Source: Aphrocallistes beatrix
Taxonomy: Eukaryota; Porifera; Hexactinellida; Sceptrulophora; Aphrocallistidae
DNA: 64,000 bases
Reading direction: 5' to 3'
NCBI GenBank assembly: GCA_963281255.1
Contig: OY725494.1
Span: forward strand, 62,001 to 126,000
The position numbers and the translations under genes were made by a program. Under the pieces are notes generated by a model. It was given only the letters and a program-made list of their open reading frames with translations. It was not told where the DNA came from and ran no database searches. This document shows, in pieces, positions 1 to 10,209 of this stretch; position 1 is the stretch's first letter; the number at the start of each line of letters is the position of its first letter.

Positions 1-114
1 TATTTACAGCACATGTTCTATAATTGAATTGACAAGGTGTATCACCTGTTTTTAATATATTACTGACATAGTAACGCCTGTCGTTATACCCGTACGTATT
101 ATGATCAGGTACAG

Positions 115-837
115 TGTGAAGCAGGGTGTGGCTGTTTAATCGAGGTCAGACACCTCTCGAAACATAACTGTCTTTTTACACTTGGTTCGATGATCCGAGA
201 GAGAGATGAGGATATTGTCAAACTCAACATGCAAATAAAAGAATTGAAACAGGTAGAGAGGATACTTCTTGCTTTTCTTTGAATCAATTTTATCCATCGA
301 TCATCAGGTGGTATCGGATCAACACAGGGAAATAATGTTAGTGAAAGAAATGGTACGCAACCTCCGTCTCTCTTCGATTTCAGCCGGATTGACATCTGAA
401 TCGGAGACAGAGACGATCCGAGCTCGAGTCTTATGGTTGTCTTCCCTCCAGCCGGCTAAGATAACCAGGTGGGGAGGGATGATATCAACACCTGATACAG
501 TACTTCAATCAGTGGTGAAACGGGCACTCGTGGATAGCGGATGTCCTGTAGAGCTAGCGAGCCAGCTTATCAACAATTCACACGAAAGACGGTAAGTTTC
601 AATGGTAAAATAATCTCTAAGTAGCAATCGCTTATTTTATCCATTATTAGGTGGCCGTCGGGCTTGAGTATGCTAGAGACGCGCCAGTCTAACAGACATC
701 GCTACGAAGAGTTTATACCGAAACGTATCCCGACCAAACAAGCCGTGGTCCTAATGTCATGTGAGAATGAGCATATGGGGGAGTCTATGATGAGGGAGCC
801 TGGATTCGTTATCATTTTTGCACATGGAGTTGAGTAG
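115..837 (+). CDS. RNF41: RNF41/NRDP1-like E3 ubiquitin ligase, 3' part
   Basis: Three exons are visible: 115-252, 308-591 and 651-837 (stop TAG 835-837). All junctions are GT-AG and in phase. The first exon carries the end of a TRAF-type zinc finger (CEAGCGCLI, then HNC) followed by a coiled coil. The next two encode the substrate-binding domain typical of NRDP1, with the near-invariant strings SLQPAKITRWGGMISTPD, SGCP, NSHER, then ETRQ, KRIP, KQAVV and FAHGVE at the C-terminus. NRDP1 is a RING E3 that ubiquitinates receptors such as ErbB3 and the apoptosis inhibitor BRUCE (family knowledge). The RING domain and first zinc finger lie before the window, so the gene is cut by the window edge, not broken. 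An AATAAA at about 1021 could be its poly(A) signal. Exon start 115 is chosen because it follows a TACAG acceptor and keeps frame; 109 is an alternative. Confidence 0.93.
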
Positions 838-2070
838 TAAAACATCGAAAGAAATGCTTGCTAAAAATCACAAGACACGGAGGTCTGGGTTTAAAGGAAG
901 GAACCGTTGCTCCTACCATTTTATACGATTCACTTCGGTGTGTTAACTTGAATTCTCAAGTTATACCTGTATATTGACATAAATTAATGTATTATTTTTA
1001 TTTATTTGGGGGCGAAGGTAAAATAAATATGATTTGGCACAATTCAAATATGAGAAAATGGCTTATTAAACTGGTCTATGATCATCTCTAAAACGAGACT
1101 CATTTTTTTGTTTTGTAACCGCCCCAAATCTTTCGTAGAATTTTCCTGTGATATTTTTGTGTATTCCCTTCGCAAACAAACACGCTCACTTCCCGTTACA
1201 ACTATCAAATGATAGTCAATTGTTTTCAACATATATAAGGAGTCTTCTTACAATGCCAGATGCTTCCCTTGTGAATGAATAACTTGAGGAGCTTCCCATA
1301 TAAAAGGAACAACTTATGACCGAATAGCTCGCTACACTCTCTATATAATGTATTAATGCTATGGAGGTTGATTAAATTGATCACTGTCCTACGCAATTTG
1401 GGGGACGCTGTATTAGATCGAATTCTTAGGTTGTCGATAAATCGAATATGAACAGTTGTCGATAGATCGACTCCATTTCTAAGGAGATTGTGACAAAACT
1501 GCCTCATTTTTCTATGCCGAAAATTGATACTCAAATCACTACGCCGAAAAGCCTAAAATGCTCAGTCATTTGATCGCCATTCCTCATCTGAAATGCCTTT
1601 CGAGACCCCTTCAGAAAGAAATGCTACTTTCACTTTCAGCTTCATACTGATCTAAAAAATGTATATTTTCCTTGTTCTTGAGTTGATCTATCGACAACCT
1701 AAGATTGATCTAATGCAGCGTCCCCAAAGTAGCATTTCTTTCTGAAGGGAGTTTCGAGAGGCATTTCAGATAAGGAATGGCAAACAAAAGACTGACCATT
1801 CTAGGCTTTTTGGCATGGTGATTTGAGTATCAATTTTGGCATAGAAAAATGAGGCAGTTTTGCCACAATCTCCTTAAAATGGACTCGATCTATCGACAAC
1901 AGGTACCCAGTAATTTCAATTGATATTGCGTTTCAACTTTTTTCAGACATGAACCGCTATTAAGTCCTGATACAAAATATGTTTTATCCACAGGTAGTTT
2001 ATCATAAGTAACCTTCATTGTTGATGAATTCATCAACTATCCGTCATTATTAGCTTTATAACTTGAACCT
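838..2070. other. Intergenic spacer RNF41 to ATP6V1H with a foldback repeat
   Basis: No convincing gene. The two minus-strand open frames here (1044-1232, 1226-1534) have no recognisable domain, and the second overlaps the foldback repeat described separately. The stretch 838-1390 is AT-rich 3' flank of RNF41. The stretch 1901-2070 should hold the promoter and 5' UTR of the V-ATPase H gene. Confidence 0.6.
1401..1900. repeat. Foldback element with A-B / A'-B' arm order
   Basis: Segment 1455-1630 is repeated in inverted form at 1726-1900 with roughly 90% identity by eye. A shorter segment at 1401-1445 (GGGGACGCTGTATTAGATCG...) is repeated inverted at 1680-1725. The inner inverted copies therefore occur in the order A, B, A', B' rather than the A, B, B', A' of a simple palindrome. 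The motif GTTGTCGATAGATCGA recurs at the arm edges. No ORF longer than about 100 codons lies inside. It looks like a non-autonomous DNA element or a rearranged MITE; family unknown. Confidence 0.7.
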
Positions 2071-4104
2071 ATGGCCTCGGCAAAATATGAGAAGCTGAAA
2101 TTCAGTCCCTCCTCTGGTACCTACGGTAACAATTACGGCGATTCACTCTCCAACTTTACACAGCCATCTGTTGATGATCCTCTTCTCAAGGAGGCCGAAG
2201 CCATCTTACACGGGGACAGAAAGCTCAGTTGGAATTCCCTACCCAATGCTATCATCAGCAAAGCAGAAGCTGCTCAGTTATCTGAACTGGTCAATGCGGA
2301 CCATCCCAACATACAGGACACCATGATACGCCAGAATGGGGTTGTATATGTGGATATATTCCTCAAAATGTTGAAGGTAATCGAAAAAATATTTATATAT
2401 CTGAACAAAAGGTCCAATATCAGAATATTGAACCTTTTGTTCAGATATATAAATATTTTTTTAACTTCTTATTTATTATGTTTCAATAGCCCACTAATAT
2501 TGTCAAAATATTTGACCTTTTGTTCTAATACAGAATATAAACAAATTTGAGACGATGTAGTATCTGTTAAATTATGAAAATACCTTGTTTAAGATGCGTG
2601 ATGAGAAACATTTGAAGCACATCCTTTCGCTGATTCACGATTTCATCGAAGGTGACAAAAGCCGCATTCGCTACTTCAAAGAATACATGGCACAAGAAGG
2701 CAGCATTGACCCTACAGGTCCACTTATCAACTTGCTCAACGTCAAATCACATTTTGTGCAATACATGGCAGCTCTCATCCTTGGTAAGTACGATGTCTAA
2801 TTTTCTGGATCTATCCATAGTCCATTGGAAGTATTCTAGCGAGTTTTGGAGAAAAAAAACTTTGATTTAACGATGTTATTTAGGTCGCTTCACAATGCTG
2901 GCCTATTACCAGATGCCAGATGAGAGCAAGGATATCTTCCTTCAGTGGGTGACTCAACAGTTTCGCATGCAGAGCTCAGAATACTTGACTAGTTGTGCAA
3001 TCTCTCTCCAGTACCTGCTGCGTACAGACTCATACAGACTGTATTACATTAAGAAGTTTAGTATTAAACCTCTAATGGACCTACTGGCGTCAAAGAAGAG
3101 CCTTCAGTTACAGTACAATCTGCTATTCACTTTCTGGCTATTGTCCTTCAACCCTACCGTGTGCATTAAACTTACAGACAAAGAGCACCATGTGATATCC
3201 ATCTTAGCAGATATTCTTAAGCATTCTACCAAGCAAAAGGTACCAGAAATTGACCAAACACCCTAGACTGAGTTAAATAGAATAATATTGCAAGTATTTC
3301 GTAGATAAATCGCTTGATTGTGGCTACATTTCGCAATCTGTTATCCAAACCCGAGAGTACTGCAGAGCAACAGAAGAATGCTGTGATGCTGATTCAGAAG
3401 AAAGTGCACTTACAAATGAGTATACTAAAAGACCAGGACTTAGAGGATGATGAGCTGACTGAAGATGCAGAATTCGTGCACAATTATTTAGAGACTACTT
3501 TACAGGTTTGACTAGCTTTATATAAGCTTGATAAAACAGGTGTAACATCTGTATTATTACAATAAACACGATAGGTGTTACACCTGTTATTCCATTATAT
3601 ATTTTCTAGGTTTATTTTATTGCACTAGATCTCCAATAGGATATTAGTACGTTCGATGAATATGTCTCTGAGATAAAGTCCGGCTCCTTAGAATGGTCTC
3701 CTGTACACCGCAGCGAGAAATTCTGGAGAGAATGTGCACCCAGATTCAATGAGAATCGCTTCAACCTGGTCTACCTCCTAATCAACTACCTGCAGGAATC
3801 CCGTGACCCTGTAACGCTAGCCATAGCTGCACACGATCTAGGACAGTATGTCCGGTATTATCCCAGAGGTACTGATTTTCTACCAATTATGCTACATATC
3901 ACTCTTGCTCATTATCATAAATTTCCGTCTAATTTTATAGGTAAGACGATTCTTGAGCAGGAGGGCGCTAAAGAGTTGATCATGCGACTAATGCACCACG
4001 AGGACTCTAACACAAGAATGGAAGCTCTCCTGGCAGTACAGAAAATGATGGTACATAACTGGGAGTACTTAGGGAAACAGACGGAAGCAGCTGTTAGCAA
4101 GTAG
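2071..4104 (+). CDS. ATP6V1H: V-type proton ATPase subunit H
   Basis: Six exons (2071-2376, 2594-2783, 2884-3239, 3305-3505, 3640-3868, 3941-4104) give 481 residues, against about 483 in human. Subunit H is an armadillo/HEAT-type regulatory subunit of the V1 sector. It couples V1 to V0 and silences ATPase activity in free V1, acting on the cytosolic face of endolysosomes. Recognisable strings are [16 protein letters not shown] (human LQYQMIFSIWLLAFSP), [44 protein letters not shown] and the C-terminal [19 protein letters not shown]. All junctions are GT-AG and in phase. The acceptor of exon 2 (TTTAAG at 2588-2593) is weak but frame and alignment demand it. Intron 1 contains a near-perfect palindrome. 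An AATAAA at about 4251 is a plausible poly(A) signal. Confidence 0.96.
2384..2461. repeat. Short near-perfect palindrome in ATP6V1H intron 1
   Basis: The left arm 2384-2421 (core TATCTGAACAAAAGGT) is matched by its reverse complement at 2424-2461 with only a 2-3 base loop, so transcript RNA could form a hairpin of about 37 bp. It takes up a good part of intron 1. It could be a tiny MITE or a tail-to-tail duplication. Confidence 0.8.
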
Positions 4105-4643
4105 CTCAACTAATAATTGAATCTTCTCTTAGACATATTAGAGTCCGTATATGTATATGGGGAACATATTATTTGTTTGTCAACAGTGAGATTGCAGATA
4201 TATTATACTAACAATATTATAATATATAGGATGCTGTTAACTTTGTATCAATAAATCGAAGGAATAAAATACCATAAAGAAATTATTGACACCATATACC
4301 TCCAGGTAATAGGGTTGTTTGAATCCATCTTTTGGCAAATGCCTCAATTCAAAGCTTTGGATCTTGTAAAAACTTTGGGATCTAGTAATGGTCCAATTAG
4401 TAGAATTATTAGTAATAATTGAATCCCCTAAATCACAATGCAATACTACAGACGGTAATGCGGAAATGGTTCGACTTTTCGAAAAAGGAAATGGTTCGAA
4501 TTGCGGATTTAGGAAATAGTTCGACTTTTTATCATTAGGATTAATGGCGTGTTTTTTTCGAACTATTTCCTTTTTTGGAAAGTCGAACTATTTCCACCAT
4601 ACCTAAGACTATATTATAATTTTATCGACTGCTAGTCTGTGAA
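4105..4643. other. Intergenic spacer with a foldback repeat (4461-4600)
   Basis: This is the 3' flank of ATP6V1H and the 5' flank of the next gene. From 4461 to about 4600, copies of GGAAATGGTTCGACTTTT and related strings face inverted copies (GAACTATTTCC, AAAGTCGAACTATTTCC), making a foldback of roughly 135 bp. No gene is visible. Confidence 0.6.
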
Positions 4644-6002
4644 ATGGGTAGCTTATGTTCAACATCTCGGGCAGTTCAGGTACGGGAGGCGGGCAGAGGA
4701 TCATCCCCTGGAAGATATGAGCAAAAGATTGACACCAAAATTAACCCAACCCCGCCAAAAAGACATGCTTATAACGCCAGAGATGAGCCACAATCTCTAA
4801 CGCTCGCTAACCCACATGCACATGAGAGAATGGATACCGGTAATTAATTATAATACAGCAAATTTATTATAATTAATGACCTATTTAAATAGTGTTATTT
4901 CACTAATCGGAACAAATTCACTAATCCGAACGATTTTTTCAAACATTGGAACAAAGCTGTTCGGATTAGCGAGGGTGTACTGTAATACAAAGACTTCGTT
5001 CCAAGAAAATTAATTTTTATAATTCTTGATAAAAATTATATTTTTAGAGGTAAAAAAGGTGGAAGAAAGGCACAATGAAGTTGAATTGCAAGAAGAAAAA
5101 ATTTTGGACCCTGAACCTTCAGCGAAAACCAGCGAGCAACCCGAGTCACCTCAAAACGAGAAAATTGAAACACCTAACGAACCTACAGATACGAATGAAT
5201 CAGAAACCACCAAGACCGCTACGGAAGCTCCAATCGATGAACCTGTTGATAAAGTGGATCAATCTGCTGCTCCCATACCACCATCATCTCCTCAATCTAC
5301 GACCGTGGAAATAAACACGCCGAGAAGAGACTTGAATCCGACTCAAGACATAGAGAAGGCCCCCCGGGAAACAAACCATCTCCAGATGGAATGTCTCAAG
5401 ATATGGTACCGAAATCACTAGGAATCGTTGTTAGTCCTAAATACGTTGTGGAGAAAGAAACAGCTTCAACTCCTGCTAGCACTGGAGAAAATACTTTGTC
5501 ACCTGCTAAGGAAGCTAATGCGGAGTCAGAATTGAAAGATGAAATAAGTACAACACTTGAAAATATTGAAGAAAATACTGTTCCTCCTTCTGAAGAAGCT
5601 AATGCTGATTCACAATTACGAAATGAAGCAGATGCTACGCCGGGCGATATTAAAGAAGCTGCATCCCCCCAAGTTGATGCTGACGATACTCTGCCTCCAC
5701 AAGAGAACGCTGAGCCCACACATACTGCCCCTGAAGAGACTAGCGGAATCAAAGATCTTAAGTCATCACAAGCTAGCCCTCATGAACTAACTAATGTTGC
5801 GCCTGAAGATACTACTACATCTCAAGAAACGAAGGAAGCTATTGAAGATAGTGTTGAATCCAGACAGCCTAGGGATGATACTGGGAATATCTCAGTCTCT
5901 GATAAGAAAGATTCGCCTTTAGGAGAAACTAAAATGGATGAAACCACTGAAATCCAGGAAGGCGAGGAGAAACATAATGAAAATCCAACTGATTCTAACT
6001 AG
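4644..6002 (+). CDS. Putative N-myristoylated acidic low-complexity protein, BASP1/GAP43-like in composition
   Basis: Exon 1 (4644-4839) starts MGSLCSTSR, which matches the N-myristoylation consensus MGxxxS/T and has a Cys at position 5 suitable for palmitoylation. A basic stretch follows, then intron 4840-5047. Exon 2 (5048-6002) encodes a long, disordered, Glu/Thr/Pro/Ala-rich tail with no Cys and almost no aromatic residues. Two internal repeats align (around EEANADSQLRNE and KEANAESELKDE, 5508-5535 and 5595-5622). The frame changes within exon 2 at a run of six C (about 5359-5365). With one more C the two halves join into about 383 residues, so an assembly error or a real frameshift allele is likely. 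Such proteins (BASP1, MARCKS, GAP43) coat the inner plasma membrane and bind acidic lipids or calmodulin. Homology is not shown, only shared design. Confidence 0.6.
4893..4985. repeat. Small inverted-repeat element in intron of the acidic-protein gene
   Basis: CACTAATCGGAAC and CACTAATCCGAACGA on the left are matched by the inverted GTTCGGATTAGCGAGG on the right, with a TACTGTA-like edge at about 4977-4984. It resembles a short pogo/Tc1-type MITE, but the copy is degenerate. Confidence 0.5.
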
Positions 6003-6386
6003 AATGAAATAGAAATCAACGTGTCCGTTATCTAAATCTGCAATATATTACGCTTATTTACTCGACCTAATTGTAGTTTTCATCGATGTCAAACTTCATA
6101 TATCATATGTATTTATTCAACGAATTTTCACTCAAATCACACACTTCTGTAATTGTTCTCCAAACTCGAACTATGATGGTACGTAATTCAATGAATAAAA
6201 AAATTAGTCAGCTAAAATAGTTTTCAAAGTAACAGTGGATGCCGGTTATAAGAACACCGTTGGGAACTGCATATAATGTTCTTATAACCGGCATAAATTA
6301 TATGGGGTATATGTCAACCGTTTTCTAGTAGAATGTTCTTATATCCGGTGTTCTTATATCCGGTATCTAGTATATAAACAAATATC
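6003..6386. repeat. Spacer with inverted CCGGTTATAAGAAC repeats
   Basis: After the 3' flank of the acidic-protein gene, 6234-6372 contains four copies of a GCCGGTTATAAGAACA-type motif in alternating orientation (GGTTATAAGAACACC, TTCTTATAACCGGC, GTTCTTATATCCGGT twice). No gene is seen. Confidence 0.55.
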
Positions 6387-6774
6387 TGTTGCGTGATATC
6401 TTGAGATCCTAGTATTAAGTAACCATGGATGATTTAGTACCGTGATATCTTGAGATCGTAATATTTTGAGATATCGTAGCATTCTTAGATTTTGTTTGGT
6501 TTACTCAAATGGCCTTGTGGTTCAATCGGTTTCATCGTGGCACTAAATTGTGGCACATGACAAAATTTGATGGCACGCGACACAATTTTCATTTATGGTC
6601 CATATGGGGTTCTACAATAGTAAATTGTGTCGCGTGCCATCAAATTTTGTCATGTGCCACAATTTAGTGCCACGATGAAACCGATTGAACCACATGGCCA
6701 TTTGAGTAAATCAAACAAAATCTAAGAATGCTGCGATATCTCAAAATATTACGATCTCAAGATATCACGCAACA
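6387..6774. mobile_element. Foldback MITE, TGTTGCG family, copy 1
   Basis: The element begins TGTTGCGTGATATCTTGAG and ends with the inverted match CTCAAGATATCACGCAACA. The arms stay complementary over most of their length, including GTTTGGTTTACTCAAATGGC and the GTGGCAC(A/G) blocks. Flanking 4-mers are TATC and GATC, an imperfect 4-bp target duplication. It carries the sub-terminal AACCATGGATG string shared by all copies. It ends 44 bp before the SDHB start codon, so it lies in that gene's promoter or 5' UTR. It has no coding capacity. Confidence 0.85.
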
Positions 6775-6818
6775 GATCTAATGCTAATCTGCAGTCTTTA
6801 TACTTGCACTATAGTTAA

Positions 6819-7883
6819 ATGCAACAGTTACAGCGAATAATCCGAACAGGTGTTACACCTGGCCTAGTCAGATATTTCAGTGCTGTTCCATCTACAAAAA
6901 CGGCACCTGCTGATGTTCACATGAAGAAATTCTCTATCTACCGTTGGAACCCAGACACCCCAGGCACTGCACCTAAACAACAAGAGTACAATTTAGACTT
7001 GAACAAATGTGGTCCAATGGTGCTAGATGCTCTTATCGAAATAAAGAATCATGTGGACCCCACACTCACCTTCAGACGGTCCTGTAGGGAGGGGATATGC
7101 GGATCATGCGCTATGAATATAGACGGGGTCAATACCTTGGCGTGTTTATGTAGAATTAATAAAGATAGCTCAAACGTTATGAAGGTAATGAGAACAATAA
7201 TTATTCTCTATTTCGGGAATCTTCACTTCACTCTATTCCTCTAGATATACCCATTACCACACATGTATGTGGTAAAGGACCTGGTACCAGATATGACCAA
7301 TTTCTATGAGCAGTACAAACTGATCGAACCGTACCTAAAGAGGAAGGATGAACGAAGGATTGGGAAGAAGCAGCTGATTCAAAGTATAGATGAGAGAGCT
7401 AAGATGGACGGCTTGTATGAGTGCATTTTGTGTGCTTGTTGTTCCACTTCTTGTCCATCCTATTGGTGGAACAGTGACAAATACTTGGGACCAGCTGCAC
7501 TCTTACAAGCTTACAGGTGGATTATAGACTCACGAGATGAATTCACAGATGAACGCCTTCGGGAGCTACAAGACCCATTCTCACTCTTTAGGTTTGTAAT
7601 ATATAGCTACAGAATGAACCAGGCATATACACCTGTTCATATCAGGTGCATCCACCTGTCAAATGCCGGGAGTCTGCACTTATTTATGCCAGGTGCTTTC
7701 ACTCATATACCCCAGCTGTGTACACCTGGACAAACGATAGTCTAACAGGTAATGCATGACAGTTGCATCTATTTATATCTTTTTATTTTATCTAGATGTC
7801 ATACAATTATGAACTGTGCCAGAACCTGTCCCAAGAATTTAAATCCTGGCAAAGCAATAGCAGAACTCAAGAAAATGATGTAG
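6819..7883 (+). CDS. SDHB: Succinate dehydrogenase iron-sulfur subunit, mitochondrial
   Basis: Three exons (6819-7184, 7245-7591, 7796-7883) give 266 residues. SDHB is the electron-relay subunit of complex II, passing electrons from FAD to ubiquinone. The N-terminus ([11 protein letters not shown]...) is basic and amphipathic, as expected for a mitochondrial targeting peptide. The plant-type ferredoxin [2Fe-2S] ligands are Cys89, Cys94, Cys97 and Cys109. The bacterial-type ferredoxin half carries [16 protein letters not shown] and [17 protein letters not shown], the [4Fe-4S] and [3Fe-4S] ligands. All ligands are present. Introns are phase 0 and phase 2 with GT-AG ends. Intron 2 is rich in ACACCTGT/CAGGTG strings. 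The next gene (ankyrin-SOCS A) is convergent, with stops 136 bp apart; an AATAAA at about 7973 sits between them. Confidence 0.97.
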
Positions 7884-8019
7884 AGTGTACTGAAGCTATG
7901 CGATCATAATAATTATTTGTTTTCATCTCATCTCTTGTGTTATGAAAATGATTCTAGGCAGATACACGAATTTAATAAAATATAAATCACAAAGTTTCAC
8001 ACAATAATAGGTATGTGAT

Positions 8020-9764
8020 TCATTTAAAAAATCTAAATGTCTTTCCTGTACGCTCCTGCTTCTTTTCTGTCAGTTTCTCCTCATTTTCCTTGGACCGATA
8101 AATGCCGAGCTGTCGCATTCTCTCCTCTGGCACTTGTTCCATGGAATAACGCGGGGGCCTAGCGAGCGGTTCTTCATATTTCAATTCATAGAAGCAATCA
8201 TTGCTGTATAGCGTATGCATTAACATAACTAACTCGGATTTCTTTTTTTGGATTAACATCTCGCTATAGCTGTCACAAAAAGTTTCCGTCGCATATTTCC
8301 TTATAAACTCTACCACCTCGTCAGCTGACACTTCTCCCGTATTTATATGTTCGTCAGTGAAGGTACGTATGGGCACCAGCTTCTCTGCATAGCCGGTGAA
8401 GAGCAAGTTGTAGTTGAGGAAGAGTTTGAGGTAGGAGGGGAGTGGCAGTTTGGCTAGGTTGTCCTGTCTTATCCCATTCACGCGTAGAGTCCCTCTGCAC
8501 TGAGCTCTCAAGGATAAAGAGTGCTTGTCAATGTATGCTGCACACAGAAAATTTCCTAAGAAAAAATGTCGGTCGACAAACCGAATTTCCATTTCCATTA
8601 GAACACCAACCAATACATGGTCAAATACCTTATTGAAGCTCCTATAGAGAAATACCCCAAAGGCATGGACGTCCGTACGTAAGCACACGCGATTCTGCGA
8701 AACCTAACAGTCCGATTGCTATCAAATTTGGCATGTAGGATCCTTTTATAAATATGCATTTCCTCCTTTTGTGATTGCCTAACTTCTGGTTTGTATTAAT
8801 TAATATTTTCACACCTTGACTACAAACTGTGTTTAATTAAATGTATTGAAGTAGACGTGCGTACGTACATACCTTTGTTATAAGCAATTTCTGAACTATT
8901 CCATGGGGTGTCTGCTCCGAAATGTATTAGCATCTGAATGAGCAGCAAATCTCCTCTGTCCGCACAAGCGCTTACCAGATTCATACCTAGCAATATATAC
9001 AATACCACATGTCCAAGTAAACCAAGAGTTACAAATTGCCCGAGGGTGAGGAAATTTCGTGAAAAAAAGGTAATAATACTCCTAAAATCTTGGAAATATT
9101 AATGGAACGCATGCTTTGTCCGAATTTTGTAGTAAGCATTTGTCCGAATTTCATAGTTTGCAAATAAACATCACTCATGAAAACTGAAAAATCCTAGCAT
9201 TACAATATATTCCCCGACCAAAATGTCTCAATGGTCCCAAAGGGGAGCAAGATGCCTCACCTAAAAGGCCTCTACACACACCCCTTTCTTCAGAAAAAAC
9301 ACTTTTAGGACAAATGCATACTACAAAATTCGGACAAATACAGCTCTCCCATATTAATCTGAAAAACAGCCAACTTCGCTCGGTTATTAATACGTACCTT
9401 CTTTATTCGATTGATCCAGGTTAACATCAGCTCCGTATTTACACAGCAAGTAGGCAACTGCTAGGCGTTTCGGCCACTTTTCTAACACTTCCATAATCGG
9501 ATTATTAAAATCCAACAATTTCACTTCGTCCCATTTTTTCAGTTTCCTAAAGTCACAAGGATTGGGATCTTCGATCTCTGTTTCCTTGCCCATGTAATAC
9601 TTAACAGTGCCTTTTTCTGGGAGAATGCAGTAGTGTAGAGCTGTGTGAGCTGTCCTATCTCGTTCGTTGATGTCCTTGCATCCCTTCTTCAACTCTGTTT
9701 CTATCTTAAGCAGGGGGTGATGCAGTATCAACTCAATGATAGGCGGGTCAGTTCTCCGGGCCAT
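8020..9764 (-). CDS. Ankyrin-repeat SOCS-box-like protein A
   Basis: Three minus-strand exons (9764-9398, 8986-8873, 8555-8020) give 338 residues. Exons 1-2 encode about three ankyrin repeats (HTALHYCILPEKG, RLAVAYLLCKYGADVN, LLIQMLIHFGADTP). Exon 3 opens with a SOCS box: BC-box SLSLRAQCRGTLR (Leu176, Cys180) and Cul5-box LPLP at 197-200. ASB proteins are substrate receptors of Cullin-5/Elongin BC ubiquitin ligases (family knowledge). Unusually, about 125 residues follow the SOCS box, which in most ASB proteins is C-terminal. Introns are phase 1. Intron 1 holds a MITE. It is paralogous to the next minus-strand gene, with exon 3 nearly identical. Its substrate cannot be told from sequence. Confidence 0.85.
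9108..9350. mobile_element. MITE, TTTGTCCGAATTTT family, copy 1
   Basis: About 243 bp with terminal inverted repeats (TTTGTCCGAATTTTGTAGTA at the left, TACTACAAAATTCGGACAAA at the right). The same element with about 95% identity occurs at 37461-37711. The interior carries CCAAAGGGGAGCAAGATGCC and a CCTCTACACACACCCC block. It lies in intron 1 of ankyrin-SOCS gene A and has no ORF of note. Confidence 0.85.
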
Positions 9765-10209
9765 TTTCTTCCAAGCTAAATGCTACTAATTCGAGGTTTA
9801 ACAAACTGTATCGCCTTAGCACATATTATGTCCAGGAAGTGTAGTCAAATTTTATCTCGTTATCCTAAATAATTTTTTTTTACCTTTTTAAATTTAAACC
9901 GGAAATTATAGATTTCGCGATAAAAATGGATGGTGCACAGCTACACCATGAAGAGGTCATACATGCCAAATTTGGTTGAAATCGGACTGTTAGATTTCGC
10001 AGAATAGCGCATACGGAAATACATATACGGACGGACGGACGTTATATACAGCTGGGCATCTTATAGAATGTAGGCGCGTACTGATCCTATACTATGTATA
10101 ATCAGTGTTTGTTTTAAAAATGATTCTAGTTAGATATACGAATTTAATAAAATATAAATCACAATATCTAGTTTCACACATTAATGTGATTCATTTCCTG
10201 TTAAAAATA
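9765..10209. other. Spacer between the two ankyrin-SOCS genes
   Basis: This holds the 5' flank of gene A and the 3' flank of gene B. A segment at about 9955-10060 (AAATTTGGTTGAAATCGGAC, then a GGACGGACGGACG run) is repeated in inverted, degraded form at about 8665-8740, inside the last intron of gene A. The part from about 10120 to 10200 is homologous to the 3' flank of gene A at 7950-8030, so the duplication or conversion extends past the stop codon. Confidence 0.65.

Noticed and set aside
1226-1534. Minus-strand 102-codon frame
   Set aside because: Overlaps the foldback arm 1401-1630; no domain and no splice partners.
2592-2600. Alternative V-ATPase H exon 2 start upstream of 2594
   Set aside because: No better AG in phase; the weak TTTAAG acceptor keeps the alignment with the family.
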